A stretch of DNA of 32,887 nucleotides from Ancylobacter novellus (GTDB taxonomy: Bacteria; Pseudomonadota; Alphaproteobacteria; Rhizobiales; Xanthobacteraceae), in assembly GCA_003241485.1 (NCBI GenBank), contig QFQD01000037.1:1-32887 (forward strand), in the 5' to 3' direction. The notes under the pieces are model-generated. The model was not told the DNA's origin, searched no databases, and worked only from the letters and a program-made list of their open reading frames with translations. Of this stretch, positions 15,982 to 24,167 are shown in pieces. Position 1 is the first letter of the stretch; each line of letters begins with the position of its first letter. A program made the position numbers and the translations under genes.

Positions 15982-16152
15982 ATGACCGAACAATTCCAGG
16001 GCGCCTTCCGCATTCTCTCCGGCGGTGCCAAGGCGCTGTGGGGCCGGCTGCTGCGCGACGGCGCGCTTGTGGCCACCGGCCGTGTCGAGCAGGTGGCCGG
16101 CGAAGCGGCGTTCGCGTGCGGCAGAGCCCGCGCCCGGCTCGCCTCGCGCTGA
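15982..16152 (+). CDS. Small CsbD-like protein
   Basis: 56 aa. The spacing of glycines and charged residues (GGAKALWGRLLRDGALVATG, then RVEQVAGEAAFACGRARARL) resembles the CsbD stress-protein pattern G-x-x-K-x-x-x-G...L-x-A-x-G-x-x-x-x-x-x-G. It is shorter than usual and not identical to the motif. GGGGAG at 15969-15974, 7 nt upstream, supports this ATG over the one at 15958. It sits between rsh and pyrE, 83 nt after rsh. CsbD proteins are general-stress induced in other bacteria, with no known biochemical role. The family call is moderate. Confidence 0.5.
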   Translation: MTEQFQGAFRILSGGAKALWGRLLRDGALVATGRVEQVAGEAAFACGRARARLASR

Positions 16153-16230
16153 CCAGCGCGCCGACCCGGTGACGTGGCGGGGAGGATCGGCTATCACGGC
16201 GCCCATCAGTAACAGGGTCCGGGCATCGAG

Positions 16231-16824
16231 ATGACGCAAGACGAGGTTGTGGCCGAATTCCGCGCCGCCGGCGCACTTCTTGAGGGGCATTTCATCCTCT
16301 CATCCGGCCTGCGCAGTCCCGTCTTCCTGCAGAAGATGTTCATCTTTCAGGATCCGGTGCGGACGGCGCGGCTCTGCAAGGCCCTGGCCGAGAAGGCCGA
16401 GGCCGCATTCGGCAAGATCGACTATGTCGTGTCGCCCGCCATTGGCGGCATCGTTCCCGGCTATGAGACCGCCCGGCAGCTTGGCGCCAAGGCGGTGTTC
16501 GTCGAGCGTGAAGCCGGCACGTTCCAGCTGCGGCGTGGTTTCGCCATTCCGCCCGAGGCGCGCGTGCTGATGGTGGAGGACATCATCACCACCGGCCTGT
16601 CGTCCCGCGAGTGCCTCGCCGCCATTGCCGAGCACACGGACAAGGTGGTCGGCGCGGCCTGCCTGATCGACCGCTCGAATGGCAAGGCCGATCTCGGCGT
16701 TCCCATGATCTCGCTGGCGAAGCTCGATATCCCGACCTACCCGGCCGATGCCCTGCCACCCGAGCTCGCGGCGCTCCCTCCGGTAAAGCCGGGCAGCCGC
16801 AGCACCCAGGGCACGAAGGCCTGA
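16231..16824 (+). CDS. pyrE: Orotate phosphoribosyltransferase
   Basis: 197 aa. It makes orotidine 5'-phosphate from orotate and PRPP in pyrimidine synthesis. The PRPP-binding motif is VLMVEDIITTG (112-122). The N-terminal FILSSGLRSPVFLQK loop and VSPAIGGIVPGYETARQLG are family blocks. The length fits the short bacterial type. No strong SD is evident; the ATG is the first in frame, about 80 nt after the CsbD-like gene. pdxJ starts 4 nt after its stop, so it heads the pyrE-pdxJ-acpS operon. Confidence 0.94.
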   Translation: MTQDEVVAEFRAAGALLEGHFILSSGLRSPVFLQKMFIFQDPVRTARLCKALAEKAEAAFGKIDYVVSPAIGGIVPGYETARQLGAKAVFVEREAGTFQLRRGFAIPPEARVLMVEDIITTGLSSRECLAAIAEHTDKVVGAACLIDRSNGKADLGVPMISLAKLDIPTYPADALPPELAALPPVKPGSRSTQGTKA

Positions 16825-16828
16825 CGCC

Positions 16829-17605
16829 ATGACACGCATCGTGCCGCCCATTCGCCTCGGCGTGAACATCGACCACGTGGCCACGGTGCGAAACGCGCGC
16901 GGCGGGACACTGCCCGATCCGGTGCGTGCGGCCCAGCTGGCCTGCGCCGCCGGCGCGGACGGCATCACCGCGCATCTGCGCGAGGACCGTCGCCACATCC
17001 GCGACGCGGATATGCGCCGTCTCAAGGACGTGCTGCTGGTACCGCTGAATTTCGAGATGGCGGCGACCGCCGAGATGGTCGCGCTCGCCCTCAACCTCAA
17101 GCCCCATGCCGCGTGCCTGGTGCCGGAGCGCCGCGAGGAGCGCACCACCGAGGGCGGGCTCGACGTCGTCGGCGGGGGCATCGAGCTGGCGCACAAGGTG
17201 GAGAGCCTGAGCCGGGCCGGCATCCGCGTCTCGCTTTTCGTCGCGCCGGATGAGGATCAGATCGCGCGTGCGGCCGACATCGGAGCCGCGGTGATCGAAC
17301 TGCACACCGGCGCCTGGTGCGATTTCATCGCCGCCGGCGAGCACGAGGCGGCGCGCGCTGAATTTGCACGGCTCACCGCTGCGGCGGAGCAGGGCGCGGC
17401 GCTCGGCCTCGAAATCCACGCCGGCCATGGCCTCGACTTTGTGACGGCAGAGGCCATCGCCGCGCTGGAGCCGGTGCGTGAGTTGAACATCGGCCATTTT
17501 CTCATCGGCGAATCCATCTTCGTCGGTCTGGAGGGCGCGGTCCGGCAAATGCGCACGGCGATGTCGCACGGGCGGGCGCGCATCGGAGCGGGCAAGGCGG
17601 CATGA
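16829..17605 (+). CDS. pdxJ: Pyridoxine 5'-phosphate synthase
   Basis: 258 aa. It condenses 3-amino-2-oxopropyl phosphate and deoxyxylulose 5-phosphate into pyridoxine 5'-phosphate, the last ring-forming step of vitamin B6 synthesis. Signatures: GVNIDHVATVRNARGG (11-26), the AHLREDRRHI block (about 54-63) and EIHAGHGLDF near residue 195. It is packed between pyrE (4-nt gap) and acpS (ATGA overlap), a placement common in Rhizobiales. The product is needed by PLP enzymes such as IlvA in this window. Confidence 0.95.
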   Translation: MTRIVPPIRLGVNIDHVATVRNARGGTLPDPVRAAQLACAAGADGITAHLREDRRHIRDADMRRLKDVLLVPLNFEMAATAEMVALALNLKPHAACLVPERREERTTEGGLDVVGGGIELAHKVESLSRAGIRVSLFVAPDEDQIARAADIGAAVIELHTGAWCDFIAAGEHEAARAEFARLTAAAEQGAALGLEIHAGHGLDFVTAEAIAALEPVRELNIGHFLIGESIFVGLEGAVRQMRTAMSHGRARIGAGKAA

Positions 17606-18012
17606 TTATCGGCATCGGCTCGGACATCACCGACGTCCGTCGCGTCGCCGAGGTTCTGGAACGCCACGGCGAGCGCTTCCTCGATCGGGTCTTTACCGAA
17701 GTTGAGCGCACGAGGTCCGAGCGGAGGGCGCGTCGGGCGGAGAGCTACGCCAAGCGCTTCGCCGCCAAGGAGGCCTGCGCCAAGGCGCTTGGCACCGGGC
17801 TGGCCCAGGGCGTGTTCTGGAGGGATATGGGCGTTGTGAACCTGCCCTCCGGGCGCCCGACCATGCATCTGACCGGCGGCGCCCGCGCGCGGCTGGACGC
17901 CATCACCCCCGAAGGCTTCGAGGCCCGGATCGATCTGACCATCACCGATGACGGTCCCATCGCACAAGCCTTCGTCATCATCAGCGCGGTTCCGAAGGGC
18001 ACGACGGTCTGA
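17602..18012 (+). CDS. acpS: Holo-[acyl-carrier-protein] synthase
   Basis: 136 aa. It transfers 4'-phosphopantetheine from CoA to apo-ACP. The magnesium-binding Asp8 in GIGSDITDV and Glu57 in RFAAKEACAKALG are intact, as is the F-x-x-KEA-x-x-KA-x-G core. Its ATG overlaps the pdxJ stop by 4 nt. lepB follows after a 116-nt gap with a possible promoter. Length is typical of alphaproteobacterial AcpS. Confidence 0.95.
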   Translation: MIIGIGSDITDVRRVAEVLERHGERFLDRVFTEVERTRSERRARRAESYAKRFAAKEACAKALGTGLAQGVFWRDMGVVNLPSGRPTMHLTGGARARLDAITPEGFEARIDLTITDDGPIAQAFVIISAVPKGTTV

Positions 18013-18048
18013 CGGTTCGTCACCTCGTGCGATCGTGACTTGCCTGCG

Positions 18049-18076
18049 TTGCCGCCAGCCCGGCGAGCGGCTATAG
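18049..18076 (+). promoter_or_regulatory. Promoter candidate for lepB-rnc-era-recO
   Basis: TTGCCG (18049-18054), 16-nt spacer, CTATAG (18071-18076) in the only sizeable gap between acpS and lepB. A single weak pair; it would give a leader of about 45 nt. Confidence 0.35.
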
Positions 18077-18128
18077 GAGCGCACGGCCCGGCGGGCGGAA
18101 CTCTCCGCGCGGCACAGCGGAAAGCGAT

Positions 18129-18884
18129 ATGAGCTCGACGACAGCACCGAAGAAGAAGGAAGGCGGCCTCGGCGAAACCGCCAAGGTGATCCTTCAGGCG
18201 TTCCTTATCGCCATCATCATTCGCACCTTCCTGTTCCAGCCTTTCAACATCCCGTCGGGGTCGATGAAGGAGACGCTGCTGGTCGGGGACTATCTGTTCG
18301 TCTCGAAGTTCAGCTACGGCTACAGCCGCTTCTCGCTGCCTTTCTCGCCGCCCCTGTTCAGCGGACGCCTGCTGGGATCGACGCCGAACCGCGGCGATGT
18401 GGTGGTGTTCAAGCTGCCGCGCGATGAGAGCACCGATTACATCAAGCGCGTCATCGGACTGCCGGGCGACGAGATTCAGATGATCGGCGGCGTGCTGAAC
18501 ATCAATGGCGTGCCGGTGAAGCGCGAGGACGCCGGCTACTGGATGGACGACGAGGGCGGCGGGCGCGTGCAGCGCGTCAAGGTGTGGCGCGAAACCCTGC
18601 CCAACGGGGTCAGCTACCAGACGCTCGATCTTGTCGAGAACGGCTTCTACGACAACACGCCGGTCTACAAGGTGCCGCCGGATCATTACTTCATGATGGG
18701 CGACAACCGCGACAACTCCACCGACAGCCGCGTGCTGAGCCAGGTCGGCTACGTTCCCTATGAAAATCTGATCGGCCGCGCCCAGCTCATCTTCTTCTCG
18801 GTGAAGGAAGGCGATGCGGCGTGGCAGTTCTGGAAGTGGCCCTGGACGGTCCGGTGGGACCGCCTGTTCTCTTTCGTGCGATGA
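18129..18884 (+). CDS. lepB: Signal peptidase I
   Basis: 251 aa. It cleaves signal peptides at the outer face of the inner membrane. One N-terminal membrane segment lies at about 18-36. Catalytic Ser45 is in NIPSGSMKETL and the general-base Lys106 is in DYIKRVIGLPGDEI. GDNRDNSTDSR completes the box set. The short N-terminal region with one membrane span is usual in alphaproteobacteria. Its stop overlaps the rnc start (ATGA), coupling it to rnc and era. Confidence 0.96.
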   Translation: MSSTTAPKKKEGGLGETAKVILQAFLIAIIIRTFLFQPFNIPSGSMKETLLVGDYLFVSKFSYGYSRFSLPFSPPLFSGRLLGSTPNRGDVVVFKLPRDESTDYIKRVIGLPGDEIQMIGGVLNINGVPVKREDAGYWMDDEGGGRVQRVKVWRETLPNGVSYQTLDLVENGFYDNTPVYKVPPDHYFMMGDNRDNSTDSRVLSQVGYVPYENLIGRAQLIFFSVKEGDAAWQFWKWPWTVRWDRLFSFVR

Positions 18885-19600
18885 CGCGCAGTCCACGGCC
18901 CACGGCCGGTGATGCAGGGCTCGATACGCTGGAAGAGGTGCTGGGTCATCGCTTCACGGACCGCGCGCACCTCGTTCTGGCGCTGACGCATATTAGCGCC
19001 GTCACCGGCCTGCAGGGAAGTCGCGCGCGGGTGCGCTCCTATCAGCGGCTGGAATTTCTCGGCGACCATGTGCTGGGTCTCGTCGTCTCGGACATGCTCT
19101 ACCGCGCCTATCCGCAGGCCGAGGAGGGCGAGCTGTCACGCCGTCTCGCCGACCTCGTCTGCGAGGAAAGCTGCGCCGAGGTCGCCCGTGCCATGGGTGT
19201 CGGCGCGCATATCAGGCTCGGCTCCGGCGAGGACCGCGACGGCGGGCGCGCCCGCACGGCGATCCTCGCCGACATCGCGGAATCGGTGCTGGCCGCCGTC
19301 TATCTCGACGCCGGTTTTTCGGCCGCCGAGGCACTGGTCGAGCGCTTCTGGCGCCCTCGTCTGAAGAAGGCCGGCGCCACCGCCCGCGATCCCAAGACCG
19401 CTCTTCAGGAATGGTCGCAGGCGCGCGGCTTCCCCCCGCCCACATATCGGCTGGTGGAGCGCTCCGGTCCGGATCATAATCCGCATTTCCGCATCGCCGT
19501 CGAGGTGCCGGGCTTCGATCCTGTCGAAGGTTCCGGCTCTTCAAAGCAGAACGCGCAGAAGGCCGCTGCGGCAGCCTTCCTCGAACAGGTCAACGCATGA
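18881..19600 (+). CDS. rnc: Ribonuclease III
   Basis: 239 aa. It cleaves double-stranded RNA, including rRNA precursors. The catalytic domain signature RLEFLGDHVLGLV (56-68) gives Glu58 and Asp62; DIAESV gives Asp131 and Glu134, so all metal ligands are present. The double-stranded RNA-binding domain spans about 166-235 (KTALQEWSQ ... SSKQNAQKAAAAAFLEQV). The start at 18881 overlaps lepB by 4 nt and matches family length; a longer reading would extend into lepB. era overlaps its end by 4 nt. Confidence 0.96.
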   Translation: MTRSPRPTAGDAGLDTLEEVLGHRFTDRAHLVLALTHISAVTGLQGSRARVRSYQRLEFLGDHVLGLVVSDMLYRAYPQAEEGELSRRLADLVCEESCAEVARAMGVGAHIRLGSGEDRDGGRARTAILADIAESVLAAVYLDAGFSAAEALVERFWRPRLKKAGATARDPKTALQEWSQARGFPPPTYRLVERSGPDHNPHFRIAVEVPGFDPVEGSGSSKQNAQKAAAAAFLEQVNA

Positions 19601-20523
19601 TTGATATCGCCCAGGACGTCGGCGCCGACACACGGTGCGGCTTCGTCGCCCTCATCGGCGCACCTAATGCCGGCAAATCGACACTGACCAATGCCCTGGT
19701 CGGCACAAAGGTCTCCATCGTTTCGCACAAGGTGCAGACCACGCGCTCTCTGGTGCGCGGCATCGCCATCGACGGCAAGACGCAGATCATCCTTGTCGAC
19801 ACGCCCGGCATTTTCGCACCCAAGCGCCGGCTGGAGAAGGCCATGGTCCGCTCTGCCTGGAGCGGAGCTGGCGATGCGGATGCCGTCGTGCTGTTGATCG
19901 ACGCCCGCGTGGGATTAAGCGAAGACGTCACGGCGATCATCAAGGGGCTCGCCGATGTGCGCCGCCCGCGCGCGATCCTGCTGAACAAGATCGACCTCGT
20001 GAAGCGCGAGAACCTGCTGGAACTCGCCTACAACATCGGACAGCTCATCTCCTTCGATCGCCTTTTCATGGTCTCGGCCCTGACCGGCGACGGCCTCGCC
20101 GAGCTGCGCGAATGGCTGACCGGCATGCTGCCGCAAGGTCCCTGGCTCTATCCCGAGGATCAGATCTCCGACGCGCCCATGCGCTCGCTGGCCGCCGAGA
20201 TCACCCGCGAGAAGCTGTTCCACCGCCTGCATGAGGAGCTGCCCTACCGCTCGACGGTGGAGACGGACAGCTGGCAGGAGCGCAAGGACGGTTCGGTGCG
20301 CATCGAGCAGACGATCTTCGTCGAGCGCGAGAGCCAGCGGAAGATCGTGCTCGGCAAGGGCGGCGACACCATCAAGGCCATCTCCACCGCCTCCCGCAAG
20401 GAACTGGCGGCGATCCTCGAGCAGCCCGTTCATCTGTTCCTGTTCGTGAAGGTGCGCGAGAACTGGGCCGACGACCCCGAACGCTATCGCGAGATGGGGC
20501 TCGAATTCCCATCCTCCGACTAG
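19597..20523 (+). CDS. era: GTPase Era
   Basis: 308 aa. Era binds 16S rRNA and checks 30S maturation. The G motifs are G1 GAPNAGKST (21-29), G3 DTPG (68-71) and G4 NKID (about 129-132). The KH domain has RKIVLGKGGDTIKAIS (about 248-263). The start overlaps rnc by 4 nt, so RNase III processing and Era-dependent maturation are translated together. recO follows 13 nt later. Confidence 0.97.
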   Translation: MIDIAQDVGADTRCGFVALIGAPNAGKSTLTNALVGTKVSIVSHKVQTTRSLVRGIAIDGKTQIILVDTPGIFAPKRRLEKAMVRSAWSGAGDADAVVLLIDARVGLSEDVTAIIKGLADVRRPRAILLNKIDLVKRENLLELAYNIGQLISFDRLFMVSALTGDGLAELREWLTGMLPQGPWLYPEDQISDAPMRSLAAEITREKLFHRLHEELPYRSTVETDSWQERKDGSVRIEQTIFVERESQRKIVLGKGGDTIKAISTASRKELAAILEQPVHLFLFVKVRENWADDPERYREMGLEFPSSD

Positions 20524-20536
20524 GCGGCCGGCGTCG

Positions 20537-21268
20537 ATGGAGTGGGTCGATGACGGCATCATCATCGGTCTGCGCCGACATGGCGAGGCGAATGCCATTG
20601 TCGAGGTGATGACGGCGGCACATGGCCGCCATCTCGGCCTGGTGCGCGGTGGCGGCTCGCGTCGTCAGGCGGCGGCGCTGCAGCCGGGGAACACCGTCCA
20701 CGCCACATGGCGCGCACGGCTCGACGAGCATCTCGGCGCGTTCACCCTGGAGGTGACCGCCGCGCGGGCCGAGCGGCTGATGGGGCAGCCCGTTTCCTCC
20801 TTTGCCTTCGCCCATGTCAGCGCGCTGCTGCGCCTGCTGCCCGAGCGTGACCCGCATGCCGAACTCTATGTACTGCTGGACATGATGGCTGCGCATCTCG
20901 ACAAGCTGCCGCTGGCCGGAATGCTGGTTGCACGCTTCGAGCTGATGCTTCTCACCGAACTTGGCTTCGGGCTCGATCTTGAGAGCTGTGCGGCCACCGG
21001 TGGGCGGAACGACCTGCTTTACGTGTCGCCGAAATCCGGCCGTGCGGTCAGCCGGGACGCCGGCGCGCCGTGGCGCGACCAGCTGTTCGAGCTGCCCTAT
21101 TTCCTCGTGGGCGAAGTGGCAGAGCCGCCCTCAATCGACAATGTCCGCGCCGCTTTCGCCCTGACCGGGCATTTTCTGGAGCGCCGGGTACTCGACCCGC
21201 GCGGGCTTCCCATGCCGGACGCAAGGGAATCCCTGCTGACGGCGCTTGCGCGCCTCGCCGCCCGCTAG
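20537..21268 (+). CDS. recO: DNA repair protein RecO
   Basis: 243 aa. RecO loads RecA onto SSB-coated single-stranded DNA and anneals strands. An N-terminal OB fold (MEWVDDGIIIGLRRHGEANA onward, about residues 1-80) precedes a helical domain. GFGLDLESCAATGG near residue 140 is the conserved centre. The zinc-finger cysteine set of some RecO proteins is absent, as in other alphaproteobacteria. It closes the lepB-rnc-era-recO unit, and its stop TAG shares bases (CTAG) with the stop of the convergent secreted-protein gene. Confidence 0.93.
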   Translation: MEWVDDGIIIGLRRHGEANAIVEVMTAAHGRHLGLVRGGGSRRQAAALQPGNTVHATWRARLDEHLGAFTLEVTAARAERLMGQPVSSFAFAHVSALLRLLPERDPHAELYVLLDMMAAHLDKLPLAGMLVARFELMLLTELGFGLDLESCAATGGRNDLLYVSPKSGRAVSRDAGAPWRDQLFELPYFLVGEVAEPPSIDNVRAAFALTGHFLERRVLDPRGLPMPDARESLLTALARLAAR

Positions 21269-21579
21269 GGAACAACGCTTTCGAGCGGCGCCAGAAAGCC
21301 CGGATCGGCGTAGTATATCCCGTCGCGGAGGTAGCGCCGGCCCACCCATACCTCGGTGCACATAGGCATCTGATACTGCAGGAGCCGACCGCGTGCGTCG
21401 CGGCGGAAGATCTGCCGTTCGCGGCAAACATTCTGCCATTGCACGGGCAGAATCTGCGCGGTCGAGGCCGCCGCATTGACGCTGCCGGTTTCCGTCCCGA
21501 TCGGCGAAGCCTGCGCGGTGGTCAGCGCGGCCAGACCAACCACAGAGGACACTGCGAGAGAGATTGTCGAGCGTGTCAT
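21265..21579 (-). CDS. Small secreted protein with two cysteines
   Basis: 104 aa, not recognised. Signal peptide residues 1-24: MTRS, a hydrophobic core, and AQA before SPIG. The mature part has two cysteines, Cys52 (QNVCRERQ) and Cys74 (MPMCTEVW), which could form a disulfide in the periplasm. It also has many Arg and Tyr residues (GRRYLRDGIYYADPG). AAGGTGA, 5 nt before the ATG, is a strong SD and decides the start against longer upstream readings. It has its own promoter-like sequence and overlaps the recO end by 4 nt at the stop codons. Confidence 0.75.
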   Translation of the reverse strand: MTRSTISLAVSSVVGLAALTTAQASPIGTETGSVNAAASTAQILPVQWQNVCRERQIFRRDARGRLLQYQMPMCTEVWVGRRYLRDGIYYADPGFLAPLESVVP

Positions 21580-21622
21580 GTCGTCACCTTGGATTACGCC
21601 AGTAGCTGAGAGCTGACATATC

Positions 21623-21651
21623 CATCTAAAACGCCACAGAAATAGAATCAA
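21623..21651 (-). promoter_or_regulatory. Promoter candidate for the two-cysteine secreted protein
   Basis: On the minus strand: TTGATT (21651-21646), 17-nt spacer, TAGATG (21628-21623), about 45 nt upstream of the ATG. The palindrome at 21663-21684 lies 11 nt upstream of the -35 box, a usual activator position. Confidence 0.45.
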
Positions 21652-21662
21652 TCTTGAATTAT

Positions 21663-21684
21663 TTTCGTATCGAATGATACGAAA
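21663..21684. promoter_or_regulatory. Perfect palindrome, putative operator
   Basis: Arms TTTCGTATC (21663-21671) and GATACGAAA (21676-21684) separated by GAAT. Nine matching base pairs in an AT-rich intergenic stretch suggest a dimeric regulator's site. The regulator is unknown. Confidence 0.5.
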
Positions 21685-21914
21685 CCCAAACGAAACAATG
21701 GGTTGTATACAATCCGGCAAGCCGTTGAAAATGTTCGACACCGGGCAAGCGGTGGCCAACCGCACGGGCGCGTTTCGATAAAACGCGACAACCCAGCCAT
21801 GCGGACGCGGTAGAACGCCCCGCTTCCGCGGCGCGTTACGACAAGCCTGTGCAAGTCTGGCGCGGAGTGCGTTCGCGTCTTGTTCCTGTGACTGATTCGC
21901 TGTAGCCAAGGACC

Positions 21915-24146
21915 ATGGGTGAGGGACCGATTCCAACAGGCGAAGGCGCGATCGAACCGATCGGGCTCAAGGCAGCGCTGGAAGAGCGCTATCTTGCCTA
22001 TGCGCTCTCCACCATCATGCACCGGGCCCTGCCGGACGCGCGCGACGGGCTGAAGCCTGTCCATCGGCGCATTCTCTATGGCATGCGCCTGCTCAGGCTC
22101 GATCCGGGCGGCGGCTTCCGCAAGAGCGCGAAGATCGTCGGTGACGTGATGGGTTCCTTCCACCCGCACGGCAATCAGGCGATCTATGACGCCATGGTTC
22201 GCCTGGCGCAGGATTTCGCGCAGCGCTACCCGCTGGTCGACGGTCAGGGCAATTTCGGCAATATAGATGGCGATAATGCCGCCGCCGAGCGTTACACCGA
22301 GGCGCGCCTGACCGAGGTGGCACGCCTCATCCTCGATGGCATCGATGAGGACGCGGTCGATTTCCGCCCGAACTACGACGGCACCACCGAAGAGCCGGTG
22401 GTCATGCCCGGCGCGTTCCCGAACCTGCTGGCCAACGGTTCCACCGGCATCGCCGTGGGCATGGCGACGTCAATCCCCCCGCATAACGCGGCCGAGCTGA
22501 TCGACGCCAGCCTCTACCTCATCGAGCACCCTGCGGCGACGACCGACGAACTCCTGCGCTTCGTGAAGGGCCCGGACTTTCCGACCGGCGGCGTCATCAT
22601 CGAATCGCCGGCTTCCATCGCCGATGCCTATGCAACGGGACGCGGCGGCTTTCGCCTGCGCGCGCGCTGGGAGAAGGAAGAGACCGGACGCGGCACCTAT
22701 GTGATCGTCGTCACGGAGATTCCCTACGGCGTGCCCAAGTCGCGGCTGGTCGAGAAAATCGCTGACCTGCTTAACGAAAAGAAGCTGCCGCTGCTCGCCG
22801 ACGTGCGTGACGAATCCGCCGAGGATGTACGCCTCGTGCTGGAGCCGCGCGCGCGCAATGTCGACGCCGAGCTGCTGATGGAGAGCCTGTTCCGGCTCAC
22901 CGAGCTCGAAACCCGCTTTCCCCTGAACATGAATGTTCTGGTTGGCGGGCTGGTGCCGAAGGTCGTCAGCCTCCTGGAAGCGCTGCGCGAATGGGTCGAC
23001 CATCGGCGCGACGTCTTGTTGCGCCGCTCCCGCCATCGGCTCGGGGAGATCGAGCATCGTCTGGAGGTGCTCGGCGGCTATCTGATCGCCTTTCTCAATC
23101 TCGACGAGGTGATCCGCATCATCCGGGAGGAGGATGAACCCAAGCCCGCGCTGATGGGGCGCTTCGAGCTGACCGACGTGCAGGCCGAGGCGATCCTCAA
23201 TATGCGCCTGCGCAGCTTGCGGCGGCTTGAGGAGTTCGAGATCCGCAAGGAGCACGACGCCCTGTCCAGCGAGAAAGCCGAGATCGAGGCCCTGCTCGGC
23301 TCCGAGGACAAGCAGTGGAAGGCTGTCGCCTGGCAGCTCGGCGAGACGCGCAAGCTGTTCGGCCCCGACACGCCGCTCGGGAAGCGCCGCACCACATTCG
23401 GCGAGGCGACGACGCACGATGCCGGCGCGGTGACGGAGGCGCTTGTGGAGCGCGAGCCGATCACTGTCGTCGTTTCCGACAAGGGCTGGATCCGTGCGCT
23501 GAAGGGACATGTCGCGGACCTGTCCTCGCTCGTCTTCAAGGGCGACGACAAGCTTCGCCTCTCCTTCTTCACCGAGACCACAGCAAAGCTGCTGGTCTTC
23601 GCCACCAATGGCCGCTTCTACACGCTGGAGGCCTCGAAGCTGCCCGGCGGGCGCGGCCATGGCGAGCCGATCCGCCTGTCGCTCGACCTTGAGCAGGAAG
23701 CCGACATCGTCGACGTTCTGCCCTATCAGGGCGGCCGCAAGCTGCTTGTCGCGGCGAAGGAGGGCAGGGGCTTCCTGGTCAATGAGGATGACTGCATCGC
23801 CAATACCCGCAAGGGCAAGCAGGTGCTCGGCGCGGACAAGCAGGATGCGGTGAAGGTCGTTCCCGCAATCGGCGATTCGGTCGCGGTCATCGGCGAGAAC
23901 CGCAAGCTGCTGGTGTTCCCGCTCAACCAGATCCCGGAGATGGTGCGCGGGCGCGGCGTGCGCCTGCAGCGCTACAAGGACGGCGCGATGTCCGACGTGA
24001 AGGTGTTCAGCGCCGCCGACGGGCTGACCTGGCGCGACACGTCGGGCCGCACATGGACCGTCACCGATCTCACGGAATGGCGCGGCGAGCGCGCGGGCGC
24101 AGGCCGCCTGCCGCCCAAGGGCTTCCCGCGCAACAACCGGTTCTGA
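21915..24146 (+). CDS. parC: DNA topoisomerase IV subunit A
   Basis: 743 aa. It is the DNA-cleaving subunit that decatenates chromosomes. The catalytic tyrosine is Tyr127 in AERYTEARL. The N-terminal YLAYALSTIMHRALPDARDG (about residues 26-45) and the HPHG box are typical. The shorter C-terminal domain and no GyrA box mark it as ParC. The quinolone-determining region reads HPHGNQAIYD: Gln88 stands at the Escherichia coli Ser80 position and Asp92 at Glu84. It is preceded by a 335-nt regulatory gap and converges on bpt with a 21-nt spacer. Confidence 0.94.
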   Translation: MGEGPIPTGEGAIEPIGLKAALEERYLAYALSTIMHRALPDARDGLKPVHRRILYGMRLLRLDPGGGFRKSAKIVGDVMGSFHPHGNQAIYDAMVRLAQDFAQRYPLVDGQGNFGNIDGDNAAAERYTEARLTEVARLILDGIDEDAVDFRPNYDGTTEEPVVMPGAFPNLLANGSTGIAVGMATSIPPHNAAELIDASLYLIEHPAATTDELLRFVKGPDFPTGGVIIESPASIADAYATGRGGFRLRARWEKEETGRGTYVIVVTEIPYGVPKSRLVEKIADLLNEKKLPLLADVRDESAEDVRLVLEPRARNVDAELLMESLFRLTELETRFPLNMNVLVGGLVPKVVSLLEALREWVDHRRDVLLRRSRHRLGEIEHRLEVLGGYLIAFLNLDEVIRIIREEDEPKPALMGRFELTDVQAEAILNMRLRSLRRLEEFEIRKEHDALSSEKAEIEALLGSEDKQWKAVAWQLGETRKLFGPDTPLGKRRTTFGEATTHDAGAVTEALVEREPITVVVSDKGWIRALKGHVADLSSLVFKGDDKLRLSFFTETTAKLLVFATNGRFYTLEASKLPGGRGHGEPIRLSLDLEQEADIVDVLPYQGGRKLLVAAKEGRGFLVNEDDCIANTRKGKQVLGADKQDAVKVVPAIGDSVAVIGENRKLLVFPLNQIPEMVRGRGVRLQRYKDGAMSDVKVFSAADGLTWRDTSGRTWTVTDLTEWRGERAGAGRLPPKGFPRNNRF

Positions 24147-24167
24147 CCGACCGCGTCCGACGGGAAA

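Larger units (their letters stand above)
21580..21914. promoter_or_regulatory. AT-rich palindrome-bearing region upstream of parC and the secreted-protein gene
   Basis: 335 nt without a gene, more AT-rich than its surroundings from about 21600 to 21720. It serves two divergent genes. It holds a minus-strand promoter candidate, a perfect 9-bp-arm palindrome, the decamer TTGTATACAA (21703-21712, a GntR/FCD-type operator shape) and a GCGTTT/AAACGC inverted repeat (21770-21775, 21781-21786). The region nearest parC shows no clear promoter. Confidence 0.45.

Noticed and set aside
21580..21936. An upstream extension of the two-cysteine secreted protein to about 220 residues
   Set aside because: A strong SD and signal peptide begin at 21579; the extension crosses promoter-like and palindromic AT-rich DNA.
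22470..23660. Minus-strand frame opposite parC
   Set aside because: Antisense to conserved ParC sequence, no start signal or motif.
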